DNA of 64,000 nucleotides from Primula veris (taxonomy: Eukaryota; Streptophyta; Magnoliopsida; Ericales; Primulaceae), in contig OY821747.1 in assembly GCA_963682055.1 (NCBI GenBank), positions 32,982,126 to 33,046,125 on the forward strand, read 5' to 3'. Positions 1-10,323 of the stretch are shown here, in pieces (the first letter of the stretch is position 1; each line of letters begins with the position of its first letter). The notes beneath the pieces were generated by a model. The model was not told where the DNA came from and did not search any database. It saw only the letters and a list, made by a program, of their open reading frames with translations. A program made the translations under genes and the position numbers.

Positions 1-1151
1 ATGTCCACCAGCAGCTTATTGATTTGATAATCATCAGCATCCAATTCAGCTCTCCTTTCTTGATTATAAGCCAGCTTCTGGAGTAAGTACCACTTTACTC
101 CTTTCTTCTTTGCTGAAGGAGCAGATGAAGGTTCTTCTTCCTTTTCTTTCCCTTTGTCCCCAGAAATGTCATTGACATGTCCTTCCTTCAGTAGTTTGGC
201 AGAAATATAAAGAGCAGAGGGACAATCTGTGATTGGTTCATGAGTGATACTAATGGGAGAATCTCTATGCATAGAAGAGACTTGGCCCAGAAGTAGACTA
301 GATATGAGGCACGGGAAAGGAAGCAGAATGGAAGGTGAATTATCATCACTAAATTCCTTTATAAGATTAAAAATATGAAGGCCAAGGTTGATGGGTAGTG
401 AAGACATAATCCTGTATAGAAAAATAGCCATATCTTTGTTGACTTTGGAAGATTGTTTGGTGGGTGTCCAGTTAAACCTAGCAATTTTGTGCAACACAGC
501 AGCACTTAATGTGAGAGAGGATGTTTTGATGGAATGACCATCAAACCTATTGTTCTTTCCAGTTAGAATTAAAGCTAGAATTTCTAAATCTGGTTCAGCA
601 TTGTTGTCTATAGTAGGACTGGGACAACACAGATAGTCATTAATCAACTTAGGTGTGAAATCCAAAGTTACACCTCTCAAAAACACTCTTCCATACTTAG
701 GATTACCCTCTTCAAAGACACCACTGCTTAAATTGGAATAGAATTCTTTAACAACAGCAGGGTAATAGGAGTCTGCATAACAAACAGTTTTGGCTAATCC
801 AACAGCAGAGAGTAATTTCTCAACATACACCTGTATGTGAGGATAGCTAACTAAATTGAGCCTTCTTTCACACAGAATTTCTTTACTAGCCATTCCTCTA
901 AACCTCCTATATGTTGTCCTACTCCAGAAACGAGGATCAACATTATTGTTTGTTGGAACATACTCAAACTTAGCAGTAACAGGGTCATTATCAAAATTCC
1001 TTCTAGCACGCTTCTTAGTGCGCTTAATTTTGGGAGAGGAAGACTCACTTACCTTTGATTTGGAACCTTGACGTGATGGAGATTTATTCATAAAATCTCT
1101 GAGGGTGCAATCATCATCAGAATTGGGGTTTTTAGAAGGGATTGATGACAT
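1..1151 (-). CDS. Second ORF of the Copia element: plant transposon-protein-like, C-terminus outside window
   Basis: An open frame starts at the ATG at 1151 and runs without a stop to the window edge (383 residues seen). It opens with an acidic stretch and a basic run (KRTKKRARR, near residue 47). A globular part includes RTTYRRFRGMASKEIL and YGRVFLRGVTLDFTPKLIND, a pattern I associate with the Pfam family 'putative plant transposon protein'; that name is from memory and not searched. The visible end is charged and Lys/Glu-rich. It occupies the place of the env-like ORF of SIRE elements, but no signal peptide or clear membrane segment is visible. Its role in the element is unknown. Confidence 0.65.
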   Translation of the reverse strand, partial: MSSIPSKNPNSDDDCTLRDFMNKSPSRQGSKSKVSESSSPKIKRTKKRARRNFDNDPVTAKFEYVPTNNNVDPRFWSRTTYRRFRGMASKEILCERRLNLVSYPHIQVYVEKLLSAVGLAKTVCYADSYYPAVVKEFYSNLSSGVFEEGNPKYGRVFLRGVTLDFTPKLINDYLCCPSPTIDNNAEPDLEILALILTGKNNRFDGHSIKTSSLTLSAAVLHKIARFNWTPTKQSSKVNKDMAIFLYRIMSSLPINLGLHIFNLIKEFSDDNSPSILLPFPCLISSLLLGQVSSMHRDSPISITHEPITDCPSALYISAKLLKEGHVNDISGDKGKEKEEEPSSAPSAKKKGVKWYLLQKLAYNQERRAELDADDYQINKLLVD

Positions 1152-2124
1152 GGTTGCAACTGGGGTTAGAACCTTACTTAGAACCTTGCAGTGGGTTTCT
1201 ACAGCAAGCCTAGGGTTTTACAGAGATGAGAGAGAGAGAGTTATTCTGTAAAAAGTAATTGATTTTGGATAGTAAAAAGATGTTTGTATAAATAGCAATA
1301 AAGACCATATCTTTTTGAAATTGGAAATAGATACATGCAAATCAATTAAGCAGCAAATTTAGGCTTAAACATAGGAAGTATTTAATCAACAGATTTTAAA
1401 AGAAAAGCATACTAAGATTACGCAAGAAACAGTTGGCAATAAGATAACTTCAGCCAATTAAACAGATAAACATTCCTTTTTCAAAACAGATTCATCCAAA
1501 ATTTGAAAAATCAAACATTGAAGCTTTAAGGAAATTTGACTTGATTCAAGATAAAAACAAAACTTAAACAGATATCTAGCTTTTAGGAGAACAAAAGAAA
1601 TCTAGCAATTTACTCACGAAAATATGTTTATCAAAGAATAACACTAATAAAGATTAAATTTTAGGAGCTTAAAATGAGCAAATCCGTTTTTATTTCTACA
1701 CAAAAACTAGTTTGATGACCTCAGCAAGGAAAGAGTATAAGTGATGTCAAAATTTTACAAGACTTTGTCTTGACAGCTATAACAGAGACTGAGGTTTCAA
1801 CTGATGTTTCAACTGAGCTTGCAACCAGTATTTTTAACACAAGGTTTCAACTGATGTTGCAACTGAACTTCCAACCAACTATAGAGAGTGTGAGGTTTCA
1901 ACTGATGTTGCAACTGAACTTGCAACCATCATATAAAATTGCACTTTGTGCTAGCAACTCTATTACCAGAGAGGTTTTTAAGGACAAGTTACCTCACATC
2001 TGTTTTTGAGGCACCAAAAAAGCGGCTTTTTCAAGACAAAAACATCATAGCTCAAAATAAGACTTTAACCTTAGAAATAAAACTTATTAAAGATACTCAA
2101 TACAGACATATTTAGCAAAAGTAT
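1152..2124 (-). other. Spacer between the two Copia ORFs, with degenerate GTTGCAACT-type repeats
   Basis: This 970-bp stretch has no convincing gene. It is A-rich, and at about 1785-1930 it carries back-to-back repeats of the kind GTTTCAACTGATGTTGCAAC on the plus strand. The same phrase recurs in the LTR and inside the coding region of the element. A (GA)n run lies at about 1228-1240. Confidence 0.6.
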
Positions 2125-5100
2125 TCAATTAGATTGATAATGACATACCCCTATGTCACTTCTTAATGATTCAAACTTGTTTGTATCAAGGGGCTTTGTG
2201 AAAATATCTGCTAGTTGTCTTTCAGTTGAAACATGTTCTAAAATTAAGCTCTTTTCTTCAACTAGTTCTCTAATAAAATGATGCCTAAGATCAATATGTT
2301 TGGTTCTGGAATGTTGAACTGGATTTTTGGCTAAATCTATAGCACTTTTGTTATCACAAAACAGAGTTAATATCTCTTGTTTAACATTGTAATCAGTTAA
2401 CATTTGTTTCATCCAAATAAGTTGAGTGCATCCACTTCCAGCTGCAACATATTCTGCCTCAGCAGTAGATAAAGATATGCAATTTTGCTTTTTACTGAAC
2501 CAAGAAACAAGATTATTTCCAAAATAAAAACAACCACCAGAAGTACTCTTTCTGTCATCTATGTTTCCTGCCCAATCTGCATCACAGTAGCCACTAAGAA
2601 AATGGTTTGTATCTTTAGAATACCATAGGCCTAGATGAGGTGTTCCTTTTACATACCTTAGAATTCTTTTGACAGCTAGAAGATGAGGTTCTAAAGGATT
2701 TGCTTGATATCTGGCACAAACTCCTACACTTAAGCAAAGATCTGGTCTACTAGCAGTTAAATACAGCAAACTTCCAATCATGGATCTATAAAGACTGGGA
2801 CAGACATTTTTACCTTTATCATTTTTGGACAGTTTAAGGGTAGTACTCATAGGGGTTCTCTTCTCTTTACTCTCACTCAGACCAAACTTTTTAACAAGAT
2901 TGTCTGCATACTTACTTTGGCACAGAAAAATGCCTTTCTCATTCTGTTTAACTTGCAATCCTAGAAAGTAAGTTAGTTCACCTCCTCCACTCATTTCAAA
3001 TTCATTCTTCATGTCAGAAATGAATTCTTTTATTCTGTTATTAGAAGTAGAACCAAAAACAATGTCATCAACATAGATTTGAGCAATTATTATGTCCTTT
3101 GTGGTTTTCTTAGTAAACAGAGTTTTATCAACTCCCCCTCTGTTAAAACCTTTTTCAATCAAGTACTTGGTTAATCTATCATACCAAGCTCTAGGAGCTT
3201 GTTTTAGACCATACAAGGCCTTTTTCAACAAATAGACATGTTCAGGAAAGTTAGGATCCTCAAATCCCTTAGGTTGACAAACATAAACTTCTTCATTAAT
3301 CACACCATTCAGAAAAGCACTCTTTATGTCAAGTTGAAACAGTTTAAAATCATACAGACATGCAAGAGACAGCAGCATTCTAATGGATTCAATTCTAGCT
3401 ACTGGAGCAAAGGTTTCATCAAAGTCAATTCCCTCAATTTGTGTATAACCCTGAGCTACCAACCTAGCTTTATTCCTGATAATCACTCCATCCTCATCAC
3501 TTTTATTTCTAAAAATCCATTTAGTTCCTATAACATTTTTATTAGAAGGTCTGGGTACTAAAGTCCATACATCATTTCTCTCAAATTGGGCCAATTCATC
3601 CTGCATAGCTAAAATCCATTCACTATCTTCTAGAGCTTCTTTTATATTCTTAGGTTCTAACTGAGAGATATAACAAGCAAAGTGAACAACATTATTTCTT
3701 TTACCTCTGGTTTTCATACCTGAAGTAACTTCTCCTATGACATTGTCAAGAGAATGATTTTTCTGAGTCCTTACATAGCGAGGCCTGCTAGTTGACTGAG
3801 CATGAGAACTTTCTTCTTCTTCTTCTTCAGATTCAGCAGCATTTTGGGTTTCAACTGTGGTTCCAACCTCAGTTCCAACCTCAGTTGTAACCTCAGTTGC
3901 AACTGGACTTCCAACCACTCTGGGACTTCCAGTTTGTTGTGTTTCTTCTTTCTCTTTTTCTGTAGTCTCAGCCTGTTCATTATCACCTGTAATCTCATCA
4001 ACAGTTTTTAGGTCATCAAATAACACATTATAAGACTCCATAACACAGTTTGTTCTTTGATTGAAGACTCTAAATGCTCTACTGTTCTGAGCATAACCAA
4101 GAAAAATCCCTTTATCACTTTTAGAGTCAAATTTACCAAGATGCTCTCTATCTCTGAGAATATAGCAAACACATCCAAACACTTGAAAATACTTTACATT
4201 GGGTTTTCTACCTTTCCATATTTCATAAGCTGTCATGGAAGTACCTTTAGTAATATAAACTCTATTAACTATATGACAGGCAGTATTAACAGCTTCAGCC
4301 CAAAATCTATTGGCAAGTTTCTTAGAGTTAAGCATTACTCTAGCCATTTCCTGAATGGTTCTATTTTTCCTTTCAACTATGCCATTTTGCTGTGGAGTCT
4401 TAGGAGCAGAGAACTCATGACATATTCCTAAGGAGTTGCAGAATTCTTTAAACCTGATATTTTCAAATTCAGTTCCATGATCACTTCTAATCCTAGCAAT
4501 ATTACCACTAGTGGAACCTTTTTCAACTTGCAGTTTTAAGCACAGAGTTTTGAATAGTTCAAAAGTTTCAGACTTATCCTTTAAGAACACTACCCAAGAG
4601 TATCTAGAGAAATCATCTACAACTACTAGAATGTACTTCTTACCACCTATACTGGCAGTTTGCATAGGACCCATCAAGTCAATGTGAAGAAGTTCTAAGA
4701 CTCTTTTAGTGTAGATTAGACTAGTACTTTTGTGTATACTTTTGGTTTGTTTTCCTATAGCACAATCACCACAGACACTTTGAGTTTTAGCACTGAGTTT
4801 AGGAATTCCTCTTATCAACTCTTTTTTAACAAGCTTATCTAAAGTTTTGTAATTCACATGCCCAAGCCTTTTATGCCAAATATCTGCATTATTAGTAATA
4901 GCTTGATTACACCTACTTTGAGGCAATTCTTTTTCAGCTTTTTCAAACACATAGCAACTGTTGGTTGATCTAACTCCAGTCATGATTAAATCATTGTTAA
5001 GATTAGTAATTAGACACCTTTCTTTGTCAAATTTAACAGTCATTTCATTATCACAGAGTTGACTGATACTAATCAGATTAGCTTTTAGACCATCTACAAG

Positions 5101-7113
5101 AAAAACATCCTCAATATCAGGCATTCCAGGTTTGTTTAAGGTACCTTTACCAATAATTTTACCTGTATCTCCTCCTCCAAACACAACAGTGTTACCTGTA
5201 AGAATGGTGACATTTTTTAGGAGGCTTGCAGTACCTGTCATATGCTTAGAGCATCCACTGTCAAAATACCAATCATTAGAAGTAACAGCATTCAAAGAGT
5301 TGATAACAGCTTTGTTGTTAGCAACTAAGATTGCTTTTTCTTTAACTTTCCAAACCCATTTCAAATTTTTATTGACAGAAGCCAACCAGGTTTTCTGGGA
5401 AATGTACTTTCTGTTCCTTTTTAAATAACACTGGACTTCAGAATGACCAGGTTTTTTACAAAAATTGCACAAATTCAACCTAAAGTTATTCAGTTTGTTC
5501 ATGGTTGCAACTTTGGTTGTAACTGAGCTTCCAACCTTCTTTACATAAACCTGCGTTTTATTCCTGGTTGCAACTCTGGTTGCAACTGAGCTTCTAACCT
5601 TGTGATCAAAATCATGAGTTTTAGCTTTAGCAACAGCTTCAATAAAAGTAGTTTTTCCTGTACTCTTACCACCATAGTACCCTAGACCACTGATATCTTT
5701 GGATCCTCTAGAATATGACAGCATGTCATCTAATTTATCTGAAGCAGAGACATTCAGCAATTTTATTATCTTTTTAGTTTCAGTAAGTTCAGCCAGTTGT
5801 AATTTAAGCTTCTCAGTAAGATTTTTGACCTCATCCTTTAGATCAACATTCAGCTTGCTTATGATCAAACATTGTTTACTCAGACTTTTATACTTTTCAT
5901 ACAGAACAAGGTATTGCTTAGTAATGTTTTCATCAGAGGGCTCTTCCTCATCACTGCTATATGTTTCACAGGCAGTTGTAACTGGGGTTGAAACATGCTC
6001 ACAGTCACTTTCATAAGTAGGTTCTTTTTCAGTGATTATTCCCATGAAATTAACAAAATTTGAACCATCCTCTTCATCACTGTTACTCTCAGAATCACTA
6101 TCACTATGAGTGGTTATATAAGCATTTTTGTTTCTTTTTAAAGTGTTTGCACACTCAGCCTGAATATGACCAAAACCTCTACATTCTCTACACTGAATCT
6201 CTTTAGATTTGTATTCTTTGTTATCCTTTTCTTTGGAATTCCACTTTCCTGTAGAGTTATTATTGAATCTAGACTCTGTCTTAAACTGGTTATCCTTTTT
6301 CTGAAAGTTTTTAGATGAACCAGTATCATCCTCCTTTTTCTTATAAAACTTCTTGTACACCTTTTTTGCAAAGAAAGCTAGTTGTTCTTCATCACTCATT
6401 TTATCACAGGTATTAGATTCAGATTTCTTAGCTTGAAATGCTATTCCCTTTTCTGGTCTTTTATGTTTGAAGAATTTCAGTTCATGTGTACTAAGATTTC
6501 CTATGAGTTCTTCAAGTTTAAGATTATCTAAGTCAGTTGATTCTTCAATAGCTGTGACCTTAATTTCAAACCTTTCTGGGAGTGACCTAAGAGTTTTCTT
6601 AACAAGCTTAGCATCACTGTATTTTTCACCTAATGTTCCAGCTTGATGAGCAATGTGGCAGATTCTACCATTAAATTGTTCAATGTTTTCATCTTCCTCC
6701 ATTCTTAAGTTCTCAAATTGGGTAGTTAACTGTTGAAGTTTGAAAGCTTTTACTTTAGTTGTTCCTTCAAAAGTAACTTGCAAAATATCCCATGCTTCTT
6801 TAGCTGTTTCACAATGAGAGATATACCTGAATACGCTGAGAGTTACACCAGCAAAAATCAAGTTTATGGCTGTTGAGTTGGCACTTGATTTTCTGTCTTC
6901 TTCAGCAGACCATCTATCTTCAGGTAAGAGAATCAGTTCTCCTTCATTATCCATGGTAGTTGGAGCCTCCCATCCATACATAACAGTCTTCCATGCATGT
7001 TCATTCTGCTGTTTGATGAAGGACCTCATTCTAATTTTCCATACTCCATAGTTTACTCCTCCTTCAAGCAATGGAGGTTTGTTGAAGGCGTTTCCTTCCC
7101 TCATTAAGTCCAT
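2125..7113 (-). CDS. Copia gag-pol polyprotein, intact 1662-residue ORF
   Basis: One uninterrupted ORF encodes all domains needed for retrotransposition. Gag (about 1-330) has a zinc knuckle C308-C311-H316-C321, and a second knuckle lies at C549-C562. Aspartic protease has DSG at 618-620. Integrase has the WHKRLGH zinc region near 746 and the triad D812, D878, E914 (35 residues between the last two). Reverse transcriptase spans about 1175-1420 with YVDD at 1347-1350. RNase H starts near 1505 (CDADWAG) and ends with ADIFTKPLD. Residues 1060-1090 form a repetitive Thr/Val/Glu stretch encoded by the element's GTTGCAACT-type repeats. The start is the ATG closest to the primer-binding site. The lack of stops suggests recent activity or recent arrival. 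Confidence 0.93.
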   Translation of the reverse strand: MDLMREGNAFNKPPLLEGGVNYGVWKIRMRSFIKQQNEHAWKTVMYGWEAPTTMDNEGELILLPEDRWSAEEDRKSSANSTAINLIFAGVTLSVFRYISHCETAKEAWDILQVTFEGTTKVKAFKLQQLTTQFENLRMEEDENIEQFNGRICHIAHQAGTLGEKYSDAKLVKKTLRSLPERFEIKVTAIEESTDLDNLKLEELIGNLSTHELKFFKHKRPEKGIAFQAKKSESNTCDKMSDEEQLAFFAKKVYKKFYKKKEDDTGSSKNFQKKDNQFKTESRFNNNSTGKWNSKEKDNKEYKSKEIQCRECRGFGHIQAECANTLKRNKNAYITTHSDSDSESNSDEEDGSNFVNFMGIITEKEPTYESDCEHVSTPVTTACETYSSDEEEPSDENITKQYLVLYEKYKSLSKQCLIISKLNVDLKDEVKNLTEKLKLQLAELTETKKIIKLLNVSASDKLDDMLSYSRGSKDISGLGYYGGKSTGKTTFIEAVAKAKTHDFDHKVRSSVATRVATRNKTQVYVKKVGSSVTTKVATMNKLNNFRLNLCNFCKKPGHSEVQCYLKRNRKYISQKTWLASVNKNLKWVWKVKEKAILVANNKAVINSLNAVTSNDWYFDSGCSKHMTGTASLLKNVTILTGNTVVFGGGDTGKIIGKGTLNKPGMPDIEDVFLVDGLKANLISISQLCDNEMTVKFDKERCLITNLNNDLIMTGVRSTNSCYVFEKAEKELPQSRCNQAITNNADIWHKRLGHVNYKTLDKLVKKELIRGIPKLSAKTQSVCGDCAIGKQTKSIHKSTSLIYTKRVLELLHIDLMGPMQTASIGGKKYILVVVDDFSRYSWVVFLKDKSETFELFKTLCLKLQVEKGSTSGNIARIRSDHGTEFENIRFKEFCNSLGICHEFSAPKTPQQNGIVERKNRTIQEMARVMLNSKKLANRFWAEAVNTACHIVNRVYITKGTSMTAYEIWKGRKPNVKYFQVFGCVCYILRDREHLGKFDSKSDKGIFLGYAQNSRAFRVFNQRTNCVMESYNVLFDDLKTVDEITGDNEQAETTEKEKEETQQTGSPRVVGSPVATEVTTEVGTEVGTTVETQNAAESEEEEEESSHAQSTSRPRYVRTQKNHSLDNVIGEVTSGMKTRGKRNNVVHFACYISQLEPKNIKEALEDSEWILAMQDELAQFERNDVWTLVPRPSNKNVIGTKWIFRNKSDEDGVIIRNKARLVAQGYTQIEGIDFDETFAPVARIESIRMLLSLACLYDFKLFQLDIKSAFLNGVINEEVYVCQPKGFEDPNFPEHVYLLKKALYGLKQAPRAWYDRLTKYLIEKGFNRGGVDKTLFTKKTTKDIIIAQIYVDDIVFGSTSNNRIKEFISDMKNEFEMSGGGELTYFLGLQVKQNEKGIFLCQSKYADNLVKKFGLSESKEKRTPMSTTLKLSKNDKGKNVCPSLYRSMIGSLLYLTASRPDLCLSVGVCARYQANPLEPHLLAVKRILRYVKGTPHLGLWYSKDTNHFLSGYCDADWAGNIDDRKSTSGGCFYFGNNLVSWFSKKQNCISLSTAEAEYVAAGSGCTQLIWMKQMLTDYNVKQEILTLFCDNKSAIDLAKNPVQHSRTKHIDLRHHFIRELVEEKSLILEHVSTERQLADIFTKPLDTNKFESLRSDIGVCHYQSN

Positions 7114-7158
7114 TGTTACTAGAACACAGGATCCACACTAAGTAAGATCTAGTGTGAA

Positions 7159-7170
7159 GCTCTGATACCA
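7159..7170 (-). other. Primer-binding site of the Copia element
   Basis: On the minus strand TGGTATCAGAGC lies two bases inside the LTR end. It is complementary to the 3' end of plant initiator Met tRNA, the usual primer for Copia elements. Confidence 0.88.
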
Positions 7171-7172
7171 AT

Positions 7173-8432
7173 TGAAATTCCTATCCGTTGTTCTAGATGC
7201 AGTTTTGCAGTAAGGTTCCAAGTGGGGTTGGAACTGCAGTTTGAACCAAGTGTATAAGGTTTCAAGTGAGGTTGGAACTGCAGTTGGAACCAAGTGTATT
7301 AATGGACAGAAACTGTTTTAAAATTAAATGTACTTGTAAATAATTCACACGCACATTTAACAACGGAGTTCACCTAACTAGGCTACGTCTCCGGGGCACT
7401 TACCCAGATTATGATATTATAAAAAGCTTACAATATATGACTCAAGTCTTAATGAAAAACTTAGACTCCCTCTATGTTTTTCTGCCTATCACTATATTGC
7501 TCCTACTCTATAACTATCACTTATAAATCAATGGCATCCCACCATTGTTTTCTTTTTAAAGCTCACGTGTATTCTCTCTAGAAAATAAGTTCTTTATAAT
7601 TTAGAACACACAACTTTACAAGCTTAAGTTACTAAGTATATAAACAAGTAAAAACAATCTTCTATCTTCAATATCTTTTGATTGCTTTTGACTTGGTTGA
7701 TTAGCTTCAATCTCTCCAAGTATCACGAGATTCTTCAGCATGGATTGACTCTAATCATCTTTGATTAACACCTGTTTAGTAACACACTTGAAAGTAGGAG
7801 TTAATCTTTTCCTTTGAAAGGAAACATATAAAGATATGATCTTTTAAAGATAATATCTTTTCATAAACATATGAAACATTTAACTCCACATATCAATCAA
7901 TCTTTATTCATATCTTTACTGAATATTATAAGAATCAAAAGATTGAAACAAGTGATAAGGACAAGCATAAGAATAGAGATATATATTAAAAGGAAACACA
8001 ACCTTATAAACTAATCTCTTTATATCTTTTATAAAACATCTTTCCTTAACACATTAATATTCTCAATAAACACATATACACGTTTAAGACCTTATGAGAA
8101 TATATCCTACATTCTTTAAAACAAATGATTAGCATCAAACAAGTAGTAATGTAGAATAATGAAACAAGACAGAATTCTGTTTTAACAGCAGGTTGAACTG
8201 TGGTTGCAACTGAGGTTGCAACTGGTACTTGAAACCTGTCACCACAGGTTGTAACTTAGGTTGCAACCAGTACTTGAAACCTAATACAACTAACTTAGTA
8301 GGTTGTAACTGAGGTTGCAACTGGTACTTGGAACCTGTCAATCCTGTCTTAGTTATTAATAACAGTTAGGATTTATTTAGTAAAAACCAATAGACAATTA
8401 ACAATATTTAGACCAGAAATCTGGTCCTAACA
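7173..8432 (-). repeat. 5' LTR of the Copia element (1260 bp)
   Basis: On the minus strand it begins TGTTAGGACC (at 8432) and ends TTTCA (at 7173), two bases before the primer-binding site, giving the standard TG...CA ends. It holds two clusters of GTTGCAACT/GGTTGGAACT-type repeats, at about 7203-7290 and 8185-8340. The partner LTR is not in the window, so the limits rest on the terminal dinucleotides, the primer site, and the loss of transposase homology at 8433. Confidence 0.8.
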
Positions 8433-8437
8433 TAACT

Positions 8438-10323
8438 CTACTCATGCTTCTTCCCAAAGACTCAATTTTATTATGTTGAGTTGAAAGCAAATCGTTAATG
8501 CATACGAACATGTTCTCGAGATTCTCACCAGAAGTTTTTATATATTGTTTAAGTGATGCATGAACACCCTCAACCCTGTTTAAAAGAAAATATATATTAG
8601 ATAATTTGTTATTTTATAATAAAAAAAAATATGTACACATGTCAAATCATAAGTTGTATACTTGTTCGTCGTTCGGTTACCGAAATGTCTAGTTTTGCTA
8701 GTCCAACAAGCCACAAACTTCTTGTCATGTTTGTCTAGCAAATCACACATATATTTCAATACATTTGGAAATGTTTTATAATCACTTTCCAGTTTCATGC
8801 GTGCCGCTTCATAATCGTATTCTGTTTTACTATCCACCAACTTTTTCCAATCTATTTTCATTCCATACTTCTTTAGGAACTTTTGGAGAGCAATTAGCCA
8901 TGACATTCTGAGCAATATGAAATGTGCATAATAGATGGTTTGCATTAGTGTATAAATTTTGGACCGCATTTGTCAACGCTTGATCCCTATCTGTCAGCAC
9001 AACTCGCGGACTCTTACAATATTTATCATCGTTCTCAAACATTTTAGAGCCCATTCGTAAGTCGACTGCTTTTCATTACGTAAGCAAGCGAATGCGACAC
9101 AAAATGTTTTTTGGGTTGATGTTACTCCCACAATTTGTAAAAATGGTAAATTGAACCTATTAGTACTATATGTGCAATCCATGCAAAGTACATAATGGAA
9201 TGCACGTACTAATTTTACAGAATCTTTATGGGCAAAAAATATATCTTCCAATTGGTTTGTTTCGGGGTTGGTTTTATAAAACGATAAAAATTCATTTTTA
9301 ACTAGGAGATTCATAAGATGTTGCATTTGACTCATACCCACCATTTCTTTAACCTTTTCTCTAGCCTTAAGGTTATAGATATCTTTTCTAGTATACTTAT
9401 TAGCAGAAAATTTTTGTTTTATAGCGGAAAGTATAGTTCTTGGATTCGCCAGGCTATCTATCATGGTTCTAAATAACCCTTTTTCATCTTTTTTAAGTCT
9501 ACATGTTCGGGGGTGAGCTTCTGGATAAGCAGCCATATCATGATTGTGTATCCCATTTTTGATATAAAACTTCCAATTATTCTCAACTTTGTAACACTCT
9601 ATTTTAAACAAGCAGAAACATTTACTAGAGCTGGTGTCTCTAGTCGATGGTTTTTTCTGTTTGGGATCCCCTTCCTTGGTACACATCATAATGGCCCTAC
9701 TTTTTTTTATTAAAGTGTCTTTTGATATTTTTTGACGAAGTTGTTCTCAAAAAGAAACCAAAGGCTTCTGCTGTATCATTCAGGTAATCTTTCAATTCAT
9801 CAATCGAGGAAAAAGCCTGAAAGAAATTAAATAGAAGTAAAAAATAAAAAATGTAAAAAAGTTACACAAGCAAAAACTCATGAAATTAAAAAAATTGTAA
9901 ACTCACCAAATTACTCTGAAAATGATCGCTATAATCATATCTAATTCCAAAGTCGGTTGGTTCACTATGTTCATCAAGATCCGATTGAGAATTTTCGGTA
10001 TTTTCATACTGATCTCTTTGAACTTCTTCAAAGTGGCTCGTAAATGTTTGTTCTGACAGTTTAGGTTGATTCCCCATGTAGTCATAGTCATTTGGTGTAA
10101 ATTGATTGTTAAAATTTGGATCAAATGAAACATGAGAATTTTGATATGGATCAGAGGGGAAATTAGTATTTTCAAACATATCAGGTGAAAACTGGTAATT
10201 TGGATACATATTAGATGGAAAAAATGTATTATGATAATCAAATGGAAATTGTGTATTTTGAAAAGTATTGTCATGAGAAGGTAAATTTAGATCTATTTCC
10301 GAAATATCATAATTGTTATCCAT
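8438..10323 (-). pseudogene. Mutator-like (FAR1/MULE-type) transposase remnant
   Basis: Minus-strand fragments in order: an Asn/Phe-rich N-terminal exon from ATG 10323 to a donor at 9907; an exon from about 9822 containing a FAR1-type zinc-binding part (SRAIMMCTKEG, then NGIHNHDMA near 9540); and the MULE transposase core (HYVLCMDCTYSTNRFNLP near 9180, VVLTDRDQALTNAV near 9000, LCTFHIAQNVM near 8920). A short AT-rich intron (about 8582-8658) precedes VEGVHASLKQY. At least three frameshifts (near 9745, 9040 and 8890) break it. The frame stops at 8432, where the Copia LTR begins; the remainder should lie left of the window. Domesticated FAR1 genes share this architecture, but the breaks argue for a dead transposon. 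Confidence 0.8.

Larger units (their letters stand above)
1..8432 (-). mobile_element. Ty1/Copia LTR retrotransposon, SIRE/Maximus-like, incomplete at the window edge
   Basis: Read on the minus strand the order is 5' LTR (8432-7173), primer-binding site, a single gag-pol ORF (7113-2125), a spacer, then a second ORF (1151 to beyond base 1). The order protease, integrase, reverse transcriptase, RNase H is that of Copia. The 1.26 kb LTR starting TGTTAGGACC, two zinc knuckles in a long gag, and an extra ORF after pol fit the SIRE/Maximus lineage; the lineage call is by resemblance. The 3' LTR lies outside the window, so the age cannot be judged. The element sits inside a Mutator-type transposase remnant whose reading frame stops at the LTR edge. 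Confidence 0.9.

Noticed and set aside
3771..4001. 76-residue Leu/Arg/Lys-rich ORF inside the Copia pol region
   Set aside because: It is an out-of-frame reading of the linker encoded by the repeat motif. The gag-pol frame explains this DNA.
8135..8341. 68-residue Gln/Leu-rich ORF
   Set aside because: It is a translation of the GTTGCAACT-type repeats in the Copia LTR.
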